Shown: piece by piece, positions 43,101 through 52,389 of the stretch
Layout of the letters: the number at the start of each line of letters is the position of its first letter
How positions within the stretch are numbered: position 1 is the stretch's first letter
Source of the DNA: Oegoconia quadripuncta
Lineage: Eukaryota; Arthropoda; Insecta; Lepidoptera; Autostichidae
DNA length: 64,000 bases
NCBI GenBank assembly: GCA_949316235.1
Contig: OX438760.1
Span: forward strand, 5,210,501 to 5,274,500
Direction of reading: 5' to 3'
Made by a program: the position numbers and the translations under genes
The notes under the pieces: model-generated
What the model was told of the DNA's origin: nothing
Databases searched by the model: none
The model's input: the letters and a program-made list of their open reading frames with translations, nothing else

Positions 43101-45030
43101 ACTGACCATTCTCACGAAGTCTGACGTTCCGTGGAGGTGGGAACGAGAACAAGATTCAGCTTTTCAAACCATAAAAACCAAACTAATTGAAAGGCCTATT
43201 TTAGCATTGTACGATCCAAGTTATGTAACGGAGGTACATTGCGATGCGAGCAAGCTAGGGGTAGGCGGTATGTTATTACAGAGACCCGATGATAAATCAC
43301 CTTTCCAACCCGTCGCATACTTTAGCAAGCAGACCTCTAAAGAAGAGGAACACCTACATTCCTACGAATTAGAAACACTCGCCGTTGTTTTATCATTAAA
43401 AAGGTTCCGTACATATTTGATAGGTATCCCGTTCAAAGTGTACACTGACTGCAATGCGCTTAGGACTACTTTAACTAAGAGAGATTTAGTGCCTCGGATT
43501 GCCAGGTGGTGGCTTTTATTACAAGAATACAATTTTAGTATAGATTATAGACCTGGAGACAGCATGCGTCACGTGGACGCTTTGAGTAGGAACCCGATCC
43601 AAACTACCCATGACGATGGTTTAAGAGATATGCGAGAGTTCGAGATTATGAATATAACTTCAACCGAATGGTTACAAACTGTACAAATGACGGACCCAAC
43701 ATTGAAATTTGTGAAGTCGATTCTAGAGTGTGCTAGTAAAGACTTAAACGATATAATAAACAATTATGTAATAAAAGATAACAAAGTATATAGGAAGGTG
43801 GGCGATGATTTAAAGTGGGCAGTACCCAATGGTGCGAAATGGCGTGTGTGTCAAATCTGTCATGATGAGGCTGGCCATTTTTCCATTGATAAGACGTTGG
43901 ATAAAATGAAACAAAATTATTGGTTTCCTAAGATGAATAGGTTTGTACGAAAGTATGTATCAGCATGTCTTAGTTGCGCATTTAACAAGTCGTCGACTAG
44001 TAAGGCCAGCGGTTTCCTACATCCAATTCCGAAAGGAGACGTTCCATTTCACACGTTACACATGGATCATCTTGGACCATTTATCCGTAGTAAGAGCGGA
44101 AATTCATACATATTAGGCATCATTGACGGTTTTAGTAAGTTTATATTCATCCGAGCTGTCAAAAATCTGAAAAGTAAAACAACCATAAAGATATTAGCGG
44201 ACATATTTAGTACAATAGGGAGCCCAAAGATTATAATATCGGATAGAGGAACTAGTTTTACCTCTACAACCTTCAAGAAGTATATCAATTCTATCGGAGC
44301 GAGGCACATTTTAAATGCGGTAGCTACACCACGCGCCAATGGTCAAATTGAGAGGTACAACCGTACCATATTGGAATCGTTGGCGGCATCCAATCACGGT
44401 ATGGATGAGCGTGAGTGGGACAATCATATACACAAAGTTCAGTGGAGTTTAAACAATACCCTTAATAAAAGCACGGGTACTACTCCATCGGATATTGTTT
44501 TCGGGCGAAGAACCGTAAACCCAAGTGAAGGTCCCGTTTTAAATGCTATTCAGGAAACATCCGATCGACTAAACATAAATAATTCAGAGCAAATGGAAAC
44601 GGATGCTCAAGAGTTAGTAACGGCAGTAGACGAAATCCGTAATTCAGCTGTAGAGAATATTGAGAAAAATCAAAAGTCTATGAAAACCCACTATGATAAT
44701 AAGAAAGCACCTACTAAATTCTTCGAATTAGGAGACTTAGTCATGATCCCAAATTATCACATTCCAGCTAACGGTAAGAGCAAAAAGTTAACCCCAAAGT
44801 TTAGAGGTCCCTTCAAAGTAAGTGCTGTGCTTAAAAATGATCGATACGAAATTTCCAGCATAGAAGGCCACTCTAAACGAAGATATAAAAGTATTTACCC
44901 TGCCGACGCTCTGAAGAAGTGGATTACTTTTACTATATCAGACAAAAGTGACCATGAAGACAACTTGATTATGAGCGATTGTAGTGACAGTACAAACGAC
45001 GACAATTCCGAGAATTTTAGTAAAAATTAG
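40165..45030 (+). CDS. Gag-pol polyprotein of Ty3/gypsy-type retrotransposon
   Basis: One open frame of 1621 codons. Residues 30-145 are rich in Arg-Ser/Ser-Arg. A gag region follows, with two CCHC zinc knuckles (363-376 and 383-396). Protease: the active-site triad reads DFG (452-454) instead of DTG/DSG. Reverse transcriptase about 720-910, with D816 in SLDL and YMDD at 878-881. RNase H about 1020-1140, with D1027, E1068, D1095 and D1138. Integrase: HHCC zinc domain H1233, H1238, C1268, C1271; catalytic D1301, D1360 and E1396 (35 residues between the last two, DD35E); and a GPF motif in PKFRGPF at 1544-1550. The C-terminus (1591-1621) is acidic and Ser-rich; no chromodomain is seen. The order protease-RT-RNase H-integrase is that of Ty3/gypsy. 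The protein would package, reverse transcribe and integrate its own RNA. Gag and pol share one frame with no stop or shift between them. The ATG at 40165 is the first in frame and precedes the basic region. Confidence 0.95.
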   Translation: MSESSSHTPIVTDETRKRKRIRTASPSDTGCESRSRTPRGRPKSRSKSREHKRMRKYGRYLSSREHRRSRRRSRSGRKRRARKVRSSTSRSSKSRDKTSRSHSSGSTDSSSSSVSNESTHTSRSKSRRPKTNSRHTRRRRLRLHKNREHSVVEQFIDAISNYGHNTYVGAHDVISNFDPSQKTQSTKAWLKKVNETAAIYKWSDKQTIFHALPKLSGLARRWYEGLSSVNLTWKEWQRKLLQNFPDNRNYADRLAEMLARRSRREETLEEYFYDKVKLVSRCNIKGKDAVDCIIHGIFDHNIKLNAQGASFKSPNKLLRYLRNITMKNFKDVKKPVPSTKSTVAFPKNIETSKINKGNLTRTCYNCSEPGHTAPRCRKEPQKCTKCSRMGHIAEYCRRDQIIENTGTTSNKDNINTNNNSTKVQLITSQNGTDDIYNKIVKVNGSKRIAFVDFGSQCTIVKRSLVSELNLQIDINDLPLIKGFAFGTMQPIGKVMFDMSIDFVNANVEAFVVPDEFLSTDLLVGQNVTEMPDVIVYKTNSSLTLYSDKSEVNKTSIYIMEDVTIESMLVVKVCCDSEYTGWIYIPGNASFKQREEIITLPGVYFVKDGMGHLPVLSFAGNDIVLKKNRLLARGRLLPTNSNIMPTEVPAGFEVKRMTLADYSTNTNDYDRVITEDMLNIGNDATHDQKQQLLDLVNEFRNCFALDLHELGTTNIAEMHIHLQDNAPVSYKPYRLPYSERVIVRDLINELLDNKIIQESNSSYASPIVLVKKKNGEYRLCVDYRALNKKTIKDSYPMPVIDDQLDRLSGKVYFTSLDLKSGYYQIPMADAAKHLTAFVTPDGHYEYTRMPFGLVNAPAVFQHMVNKALGKDRYDLAIPYMDDLLSPASSIDEGLAKLRIILISLQKAGLTLNITKCYFFERKLDYLGYEVSSEGLRPGSKKIDAVASFPTPLNVHQVRQFVGLASFFRRFISGFASIAKPLTILTKSDVPWRWEREQDSAFQTIKTKLIERPILALYDPSYVTEVHCDASKLGVGGMLLQRPDDKSPFQPVAYFSKQTSKEEEHLHSYELETLAVVLSLKRFRTYLIGIPFKVYTDCNALRTTLTKRDLVPRIARWWLLLQEYNFSIDYRPGDSMRHVDALSRNPIQTTHDDGLRDMREFEIMNITSTEWLQTVQMTDPTLKFVKSILECASKDLNDIINNYVIKDNKVYRKVGDDLKWAVPNGAKWRVCQICHDEAGHFSIDKTLDKMKQNYWFPKMNRFVRKYVSACLSCAFNKSSTSKASGFLHPIPKGDVPFHTLHMDHLGPFIRSKSGNSYILGIIDGFSKFIFIRAVKNLKSKTTIKILADIFSTIGSPKIIISDRGTSFTSTTFKKYINSIGARHILNAVATPRANGQIERYNRTILESLAASNHGMDEREWDNHIHKVQWSLNNTLNKSTGTTPSDIVFGRRTVNPSEGPVLNAIQETSDRLNINNSEQMETDAQELVTAVDEIRNSAVENIEKNQKSMKTHYDNKKAPTKFFELGDLVMIPNYHIPANGKSKKLTPKFRGPFKVSAVLKNDRYEISSIEGHSKRRYKSIYPADALKKWITFTISDKSDHEDNLIMSDCSDSTNDDNSENFSKN

Positions 45031-46162
45031 AGCTTCGAGCAATCCCTACTAACATCCTTTAACGGTCCCCCTTTGATCCCTCATATTATAATAAATCATT
45101 TAAACCATTCCAACACCTGCTCCATCACCAAATGTTTCAGGCTATCACAGGCCGTCTATCATCTACTGTTGGAGATTTACTGTTTGAACGCATACTAAGG
45201 GAATAAAAAGGTATATTAATATATACTATTATTCATGTAATGTGAAACATGCTGTATCATTGCAGTGCTCACAGACAAGTTAAAGTTTATATTATACTGT
45301 TCCATACCTATAAACTAATAAGTGAAACATGCCATTTAATGTGGTGATCACTACGAAAGGACTGAGTGAAAGATGCCGTTTTATTGCGGTGATCACTACC
45401 AATAGATTACATGAAATATGCTGTTATATTGCAGTGATCAGTCACCACTCGTAACGTAGTGAAATATGCCGTCTCTTGCGGTGATCACCATTTAATTAGG
45501 GCTAAGTATGTTATTGTAGTTTAGTAGAGCTAAAAAAAAAATAATGTTTAGGGAAGCGATACATCGTGTAATTCAGTATGGCCGATGCAATTGAATATTA
45601 TAAGTAGATATAATCAACAACAGCCTGCAGAACACTGCACTCATCGCATGATTTACATCGCTCCTCATTGAGATCCTGCAACAAGTGCTGTACTCTCCTA
45701 CCATGAATATAACATCGACACTTAAATGGTCTGAGACGTTCACAACTAAGCTAAAATATCATATTATATTTTCAGGTATCCCAGAAATCGACAGACAGTA
45801 GCCACTTTCAGTAGTTCGAAGGATGACCCAAGGGATGACAAAATTCCGCTGCTAAAATTTCTATCTCCGACATCACCAACTCGATAAGAATTTTACTTAG
45901 TAGAAAACGAACTAGGCCAACAGTAATAAGGCCTCTTCCTTATTTTCCCCTTTTTTATAATCTTAATTGAAAACAATTTCTTTTGATTTTTGTTTAAGTT
46001 GGTTTTAATTGTATCCAGGTTATCAATCAATATCGGATGTATTTTTTTACTTTCAAATGTTAAATACGATTTTCTTTTTACAACTCTATTGTTCCGTATA
46101 GGGTCATACAAGCTCGAATGGCCGAACCGGAATAGAGACATTCCGTTAACAGGACGGCCGTC
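45031..46162 (+). other. 3' non-coding region of the Ty3/gypsy element
   Basis: Holds the five-hairpin array (45242-45488). The bases directly before the 3' LTR (AACAGGACGGCCGTC) are not a typical purine-rich tract. No envelope-like or accessory frame longer than about 80 codons is convincing. Confidence 0.6.
45242..45488 (+). repeat. Array of five covarying hairpins
   Basis: Units at 45242-45272, 45322-45351, 45366-45396, 45411-45441 and 45459-45488. Each has an outer GTGA/TCAC stem (ATGA/TCAG in the fourth), an inner five-pair stem starting TGC and ending GTG, and a 7-8 base loop. Inner pairs change together: T-A in units 1 and 4 versus C-G in 2, 3 and 5; G-C versus A-T in unit 2. Confidence 0.75.
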
Positions 46163-46461
46163 TGTTAGCGTTAGCAGTGTTTAATCGTATTTTTATATTT
46201 CCAGGATTATTTTAAACTCAGTTTCTTTAAATATTACTAAAATTGCATAATAATCTACAATTAAAAGTCGATACAACGTGAGACCGCAACATCGATACTG
46301 TAAGGGAAGGCCATTCGAGTGACAGCTGCGCGTGAAGCAGGATATATTGATTGTGTGCTGTTTTCGAAAATATTCAAAAATTGTATTGAGTGCTAATAAA
46401 GGTTGTAACGATATCATACATCTAATATTTCATTTACGGAGCATCTTGGTATACGCTAATA
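46163..46461 (+). repeat. 3' long terminal repeat, 299 bp
   Basis: Identical to 38460-38758 by eye over its length; followed by the target duplication CAAT at 46462-46465. Confidence 0.92.
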
Positions 46462-46465
46462 CAAT

Positions 46466-47066
46466 TGTGCTTATAATATGTCATAATCACAATGGAGTAT
46501 TAGAAGCTTGTTAAAAGTATTTTTGTACGGTTTACAATCGCACATTTTGCGTGCTGCTGCGACATCACCTTTTTCATTTAAATTACATTATTTATGTTTT
46601 TAAATAATCACTTTTCGGACACGGTCGAGGGTGACACCCCGACCTACTTAGCATTAGCATTGTATTTACTAGTAGCAATAAACCAGTTATACTTCAGCAT
46701 ATCAAGTTTTAATCGTCATCCTCATCAGCTCAGCATTCATCATAGCAGTAAAGGGTGTACGGCAGCAGGAAACCGTACAATTTTAACAATCAGTTTTATA
46801 CCCGATGGTAAATACGTCAATATTGAAATCTTTTTATCTGACATACAAATTTAGTAATATATATTTAATTTCTGTTACGATTTCGTGTGAATAACTAAAT
46901 AAATAAAATAAATAAATAAGCGCCGAAAACTGACCGCGGCAACGTGCTGACATCACGTTGTTTAAACGGGACAACGTTATCAATATTTATTACGCGCACG
47001 TGTGACGTCATTAATTGTGAACACAAGTGACTCAGGCTCACAGGGTTTGGAAAACAATTATTAGAC
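46466..47066. other. Unassigned sequence
   Basis: An 86-codon frame at 46594-46854 has no recognisable domain. No repeat recognised. Confidence 0.3.
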
Positions 47067-47153
47067 TCTCTCTCGCTTCAATTTAAGAGTTACGCTCTTG
47101 TCGGTGGAGTCCTTTCCACACTTCTCTAAATTCCGCCTTTTCTTTGACTTCCT
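47067..47153 (-). repeat. LINE tail (family J)
   Basis: Reversed, it reads GAAGTCAAAGAAAAGGCGGA then GTGGAAAGGACTCCACCGAC and AAGAGCGTAACTCTT with a GA-rich end, matching 15430-15520. Its truncated 5' side is exactly where the 82-bp array begins. Confidence 0.7.
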
Positions 47154-47895
47154 GATATAATTATTAGACTACACGCTACATAAACAAAACTTGTCTACGA
47201 AAACTTGTAAAAACATTTATAAAATATCTGATATTGATATAATTATTAGACTATACGCTACATAAACAAAACTTGTCTACGAAAACTTGTAAAAACATTT
47301 ATAAAATCTCTGATATTGATATAATTATTAGACTATACGCTACATAAACAAAACTTGTCTACGAAAACTTGTAAAAACATTTATAAAATCTCTGATATTG
47401 ATATAATTATTAGACTACACGCTACATAAACAAAACTTGTCTACGAAAACTTGTAAAAACATTTATAAAATCTCTGATATTGATATAATTATTAGACTAC
47501 ACGCTACATAAACAAAACTTGTCTACGAAAACTTGTAAAAACATTTATAAAATCTCTGATATTGATATTATTATTAGACTACACGCTACATAAACAAAAC
47601 TTGTCTACGAAAACTTGTAAAAACATTTATAAAATCTCTGATATTGATATAATTATTACACTATACGCTACATAAACAAAACTTGTCTACGAAAACTTGT
47701 AAAAACATTTATAAAATCTCTGATATTGATATAATTATTGGACTATATGCTACATAAACAAAACTTGTCTACGAAAACTTGTAAAAACATTTTTAAAATC
47801 TCTGATATTGATATAATTATTAGACTACACGCTACATAAAAAAAAATTGTCTACGAAAACTTGTAAAAACATTTATAAAATCTCTGATATTGATT
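47154..47895. repeat. Minisatellite, nine copies of an 82-bp unit
   Basis: Units start at 47154 and every 82 bases after (47236, 47318, 47400, 47482, 47564, 47646, 47728, 47810). The unit contains GATATAATTATTAGACTAC, ACGCTACATAAACAAAACTT and GTCTACGAAAACTTG. Copies differ at only a few positions. Not coding. Confidence 0.95.
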
Positions 47896-47924
47896 AACCA
47901 CACCTTCTTTTTTAAGTCAATAAT

Positions 47925-48100
47925 TATTTTAGACCTACATCCCCACTATTGGGGCACAGCCTACTCTCACTGGGAAAGGCTATAATCCAGCTCGCGGGCC
48001 AAGTGTAGCGGCCCTTGTAGGCCACCTACTTGGCTTAATGACTGCCTTGAATTGAAAACAACCGGGATCGACTATTCAACGTGCTTTCTAATGCAAGCAA
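47925..48100. repeat. Lepidopteran interspersed repeat fragment
   Basis: CCTACATCCCCACTATTGGG, ACAGCCTACTCTCACTGGG and ACCGGGATCGACTATTCAAC form a sequence I recognise as common in Lepidoptera. A related fragment (GAAACCGACTATTTAACG) is at 54560-54800. Class not assigned. Confidence 0.45.
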
Positions 48101-48111
48101 TCATTAACAAT

Positions 48112-48258
48112 GGTGTCGATTCGGATGTTCACCAACTAAACTAAACTAAAACCAGTTTTAAAGTAGTACTGTCACTTTCTTCCTTGAACAGTACGATACG
48201 ACGGCACCCAGTCCTAAAAACTGGTTTTAGATTAGTTGGTGTACATCCGAATAGACGC
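48112..48258. mobile_element. MITE-2, foldback copy
   Basis: GGTGTCGATTCGGATG start, CATCCGAATAGACGC end, and the shared interior AACCAGTTTTAAAGTAGTAC. Slightly more diverged at its right end than the other two copies. Confidence 0.8.
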
Positions 48259-48889
48259 TATGTTTTCAATAAAAATTTATATCCAATTTGTAAATTGCTT
48301 ATTTTGGGTTAAAGCCTTTTTTATTCTCCAAATAATAAAGTCTACGGAACAATTTAGTGATTTCACAATGGAGGCGAAAGGCTAGTTTATAATATTATTG
48401 ATTGTTTATTAGTAAAGTTTTGAAATTAGTACCAAACTTCTTCTTTTCGACTCGAGGCTAATTTCAAATTAGTACCATATAAAGGGTAAGTACTTCTTAG
48501 CGCCATGAACCACAACCATTTCGAGGTCCATATCAAACCAGCGTTGTAGTGAACGGCTACAACGCATGCTGAGTTGGCGACCTTTTTGGCTCCACCTTGC
48601 TATACCAAGAATTAGATGTTTAATTTTTGTATGTGTCTTGACGTGTACCTGATAATTTGAGTCATGAAAGGGGTTTTATTTTTTTTTCTTTCTGACTACT
48701 TAAATACCTTTCATTAAAACCATATATTGTAAAAAAAAAGTAGAAAAAAAGTGCCAAGCAAAAAAAACTACATACTAGATATTTTTTTACAGACGGGAAG
48801 CCTACGTCTTTTACATAATGGCTTTCTGATTTAAGCGAACGTACTTATGTAACACTATAAGTGATTTAAGGCTAAAAGTTTTTACATAC
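48259..48889. other. Unassigned sequence
   Basis: AT-rich with homopolymer runs; no element or gene recognised. Confidence 0.3.
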
Positions 48890-49480
48890 TTTTCGTTGGT
48901 CCCTGACTGCGATACCAAAAGGTCGCGGGTTCGAATCCCGCTAGGGTCATATGTTTGTATGATGAATAGACCCGTGTTTCCGAGTTGTGGATATTTTTCA
49001 TGTATACCGGATGAGTTTTTTACCGCAAGGAAAAAAAATATTAGTTAAGTGAAATAGAAGTTATTGCCATATGTAGTAAAAATTTAAAAAAAAACGCACG
49101 CGCAGGCCGGAGATAGATATGCGACTGGTGTGATTCTTAGGGTTTCTATCATGCGAAAATTATTTGGAACTCAAATTATCTCCAATTTTTCTTTATTTAT
49201 TTAGTTTAATGATGTAATTATGTGAAATATGCTAGATACGCAACCGTCAAATGACACAATTAAAGTTTTATTCTATGATAGTTTTGAAAAAAAAAAGCTT
49301 CTATTTCACTTACCCAATATGCTCTATTTTTTTCCTTACGGTAAAAGACTCATCCAGGATATGTATTTATTTACAAAAACAAATATGTTTTTATGTAATA
49401 TATCAACCATCTGGTATCCATAATACAAGCCTAGTTCCTTAGTGTGGAACTAAATGGCGCTGTGGGTATGTGCAAATATA
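48890..49480 (+). repeat. SINE family B interrupted by MITE-1
   Basis: The head (48890-49006) has GGTCGCGGGTTCGAATCCCG and TTTGTATGATGAATAG. The tail (49360-49480) has TTTACAAAAACAAATATG, ATATCAACCATCTGGTATCC and GGCGCTGTGGGTATGTGC. MITE-1 copy b lies between them. Confidence 0.8.
49007..49359. mobile_element. MITE-1, copy b, inserted in a SINE
   Basis: Left end CCGGATGAGTTTTTTACCG, right end GGTAAAAGACTCATCCAGGA. Flanked by TA on both sides (49005-49006, 49360-49361). Its interior is inverted relative to copy a. Confidence 0.75.
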
Positions 49481-50607
49481 CAAAGATAAAATATTATTGA
49501 CAGCGTTGTGCTTGTTGAGCTGTACGGCCGTGTGTAGTGTTTATAACATGTGGAGCTATAAGCAAGCTTCGCTGAATTTCATGCATGCTGCCGCGGCATG
49601 CCAACGCATAACTCATACCAGTCCGCGAGTAGCTGCTATAAAAATGTAACTGGTATGTACTCGTTACAGAAATATTTATCATTTATATCGCAACGAATTG
49701 CATTTCGCATCACTCTTGTCGCCCACCGTTATGAACGTAACTAGTACACGTTACAAAATATTAATATTCATCATTTATTTTGGGGTGAGTAGCGAAACTG
49801 GGGAATGTGTTTTGCATTCCCCGTCTGTTGTGAATTCATTGGCTTTTTATTCGAAATGTTTTTAACGGCTGGATTTATTATCATCGCAAACTTCTGAATA
49901 CATTCCCAAATGTTTACTCTGAAACAATTCTTAATTTGGCTTTGCTTCGTGTCTGACAAACTTTGTTTCTCTATTCACGTGTATATGTTTGAAACACGAT
50001 TTAGCAGAATACAATATTGCAATTACTTACCAACTTTGACAGCTGTAGTGTTATTTGTATAGTACTAGCGACTGCAATTACTAAATAGTCATAGTTTCGT
50101 TAGAATCGATTAATTCATATCGAAAAATTTGGTCTTAAAAGTTTATATCGAATAGCGTGCCGGATAAACCATCTTAATATCTAACTATAATTGTAACGCT
50201 TGAATTATGATCGAGTGTACCTATTGAACGGCAATTAGCACAATAAATTGTTTATTTTTAACTTTTCAGAACTACTTTGTCTTCCGCTTTTTAAAGTTTC
50301 AAATTTTTTATCTAATTCACCAATTGAAGGAAAATTATATTGAAGATATAAGAAACTTGTAGTGACAATAAGTGTAATCATCATTTTGATGATAAGATAA
50401 TAATGTCATTTCGACGATAAAACAAATACAAATTAATTTCAAGACATAATTTATAATCAAAGACGATAATATCTAATTGCACATGTCATATAGAATTGTA
50501 TGTGTGTAAACACTTTATTGTACAAAGTTAAACATGTATATATTTTAGCTAGAAAAATATGATCATAAAACGTGTGCCACTTTAAACTTTGATGTCTAAT
50601 ATAAATA
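49481..50607. other. Unassigned sequence
   Basis: Several frames of about 60 codons without motifs. No repeat recognised. Confidence 0.3.
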
Positions 50608-50880
50608 AATAAATTATAAATATCTTTGGACATACACACAGCGCCATCTAGTTCCACAGTAAGCAATTATTAGGCTTGTATTATGGATACCAGATAGTTG
50701 ATATACCACATAAATATATTTTTTTTGTAAATAAATACTTATGAATATATTTTTTTTGTAAATGAAAACATTCATAACTCGGTACACATGTCCGTATTCA
50801 TCACACAAACATATGGCCCTAGCGGGTTTCGAACCCACGACCTGTTGGTATAGTGGTCAGAGTTTCTAATCACTACACTC
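50608..50880 (-). repeat. SINE family B, full-length
   Basis: Reversed: head with CTATACCAACAGGTCGTGGG and TTCGAAACCCGC, body with TATGTTTGTGTGATGAATAC, then ATATCAACTATCTGG, GGAACTAGATGGCGCTGTG and an AAATATTTA end. A duplicated ATGAATATATTTTTTTTGTA block sits mid-element. Confidence 0.8.
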
Positions 50881-51487
50881 AGGATGCTTTCCGGTTTTAA
50901 CAGTTTGAAAGTGGAATTCGAACTTAATGCTTCATTTCCATTCACCTGCCGGTACCTACACACCACGTTCATGCAAGACATAAGATGGATCCACTTGCGT
51001 TCCTGTAGCAATGCAGCAGAAGCAAGCAAACTGGCATATACTACTATCTTACTAGCTGATACACGATAAACGTAACCCCTTATATTCCTTCTCTAAATAT
51101 ACATTAAGTATAATGTTATAGTGGAATTTTGTGATGTCTGATTTATTATCTACTATTTTTAATTATTTTTTTTCTTTTTTTGCTTTGTTTGAAAGGGCGT
51201 TTAAAACCTAACACCTACCTACTCTGTTCCTCTTAAACGCTTTATTACTACAATTATTTAGAAATGTCTCAATCTCTTCTCTGTGTACACCATTCATACT
51301 TAATATGTTACCTACCTATCTGTGAAAACAATTTGGTCTATGATCTATCTATAATTACTTTAATATAGTGTTTTATAATGTACTGTAAGTTTCCCAAATA
51401 AAAAATTTAAAATTGAAAAAGGCACGTTAGTAGCAGACATTAATTTCTTGCCACTTATGAAGTATATGTGAGCGGTAAAAGCTTATA
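50881..51487. other. Unassigned sequence
   Basis: Near 51395, CCCAAATAAAAAATTTAAAA may be a retroelement tail. No gene recognised. Confidence 0.3.
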
Positions 51488-51568
51488 CTGCATGAATTTT
51501 TTTACCGTAAGGAAAAAAATAGGGCATATTAGGTAAGTCCCGACACTTACAACCTTGGGATCTTCAAG

Positions 51569-51840
51569 TTTTTTTTTTTTTTATATGAGAGGGCGGCAAA
51601 CGAGCATGCGGGTCACCTGATGGAAAGCAATCACCGCCGCCCATGGACACCCGCAACACCAAAAGGATCACAGATGCGTTGCCGGCCTTTGAGGAAGGTG
51701 TCCACCCCAGAATAAGTAGGGCAGCCTGAGCGATGAGGGATTCTCCAGCACTAATAGTGCTGGTACCCTTCTGGGGTACTAACTCTTTAAATACCGCTAC
51801 CATTCTGGAGAGAGACTGGAGTCTAGAGTGAATAGGCATT
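51569..51840 (-). repeat. Poly-A-tailed retroelement 3' end (family E), nested
   Basis: Starts with the reversed poly-A and CTCATAT motif and extends farther 5' than other copies, through CCAGCACTAATAGTGCTGG (a natural hairpin) and AGAGAGACTGGAGTC. Inserted within MITE-1 copy c. Confidence 0.75.
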
Positions 51841-51925
51841 TACTGGGTGCTCGCGATACATCTTCGGCTACATCGTCACTTTCCATCAGGTGAGATTGTA
51901 GTCAAACGCGAACCAGGTTTAAAAG
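51830..51925 (+). repeat. LINE tail (family F)
   Basis: GAGTGAATAGGCATTTACTG, CATCTTCGGCTACATCGTC and CAGGTGAGATTGTAGTCAAA match the 3' ends of 12865-13385 and 62247-62545. Confidence 0.65.
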
Positions 51926-52389
51926 AAAAAATAAAGTAAAATAGAAGCCTTTTACATATGTGGGTTTTTTTTTACTCAACAATATCAATAACATAGAATA
52001 AAGCATTAATTGTGTCACTTGACGGTCGCGTTTATAGCCTATTCTTGGAAAACTTGGAGAAAATTTCCAAATAAATTTCGCAAGATAGGAACCCTAAGAA
52101 TCACATCAGTCGGATGTCAATCCCCGGTCGGCGCGTGCGTTTGTGAAAAAAAAATTAAACTACCTATGCCAAAAACTTCTATTTCACTTACCTAACATGC
52201 CCTATTTTTTCCTTACGGTAAAAAAACTCATCCGGTATATGCAAGCTAAAGGCAATCACCTTGTTTTCTCGAATCCATAGCCAAAATATCACGCTCGTCG
52301 TAACTTATTAGCGATTAGAGGCAGGTGTATTAACCACGTAATACAGGCCTTCAATAGACTGATCATAAATATTATGATCTGATCTGATG

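Larger units (their letters stand above)
38460..46461 (+). mobile_element. Complete Ty3/gypsy-type LTR retrotransposon, 8,002 bp
   Basis: Two 299-bp direct LTRs (38460-38758, 46163-46461), which I find identical by eye, bound an unbroken gag-pol frame (40165-45030). CAAT precedes the left LTR (38456-38459) and follows the right LTR (46462-46465): a 4-bp target duplication. The leader is 1,406 bases and contains an old SINE. The 3' non-coding region is 1,132 bases and holds a hairpin array. There is no envelope-like frame. Identical LTRs and an open frame indicate very recent insertion. I do not assign a named clade. Confidence 0.93.
51488..52235. mobile_element. MITE-1, copy c, with a large nested insertion
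   Basis: Left end CTGCATGAATTTTTTTACCG, right end GGTAAAAAAACTCATCCGG, each bordered by TA. The left inverted repeat is split after TAGGTAAGT (51538) and resumes at AAATAGAAGCC (about 51943); the interval holds retroelement tails. Confidence 0.7.

Noticed and set aside
45893..46141. Envelope-like frame downstream of pol
   Set aside because: Short minus-strand frame without signal peptide, membrane segment or cleavage site.
47154..47895. CRISPR-like array
   Set aside because: The repeats are contiguous 82-bp units without unique spacers, in a eukaryotic sequence.
51750..51770. Hairpin CCAGCACTAATAGTGCTGG as a novel structure
   Set aside because: It lies within the family E retroelement sequence, and I see no sign of a secondary duplication there.
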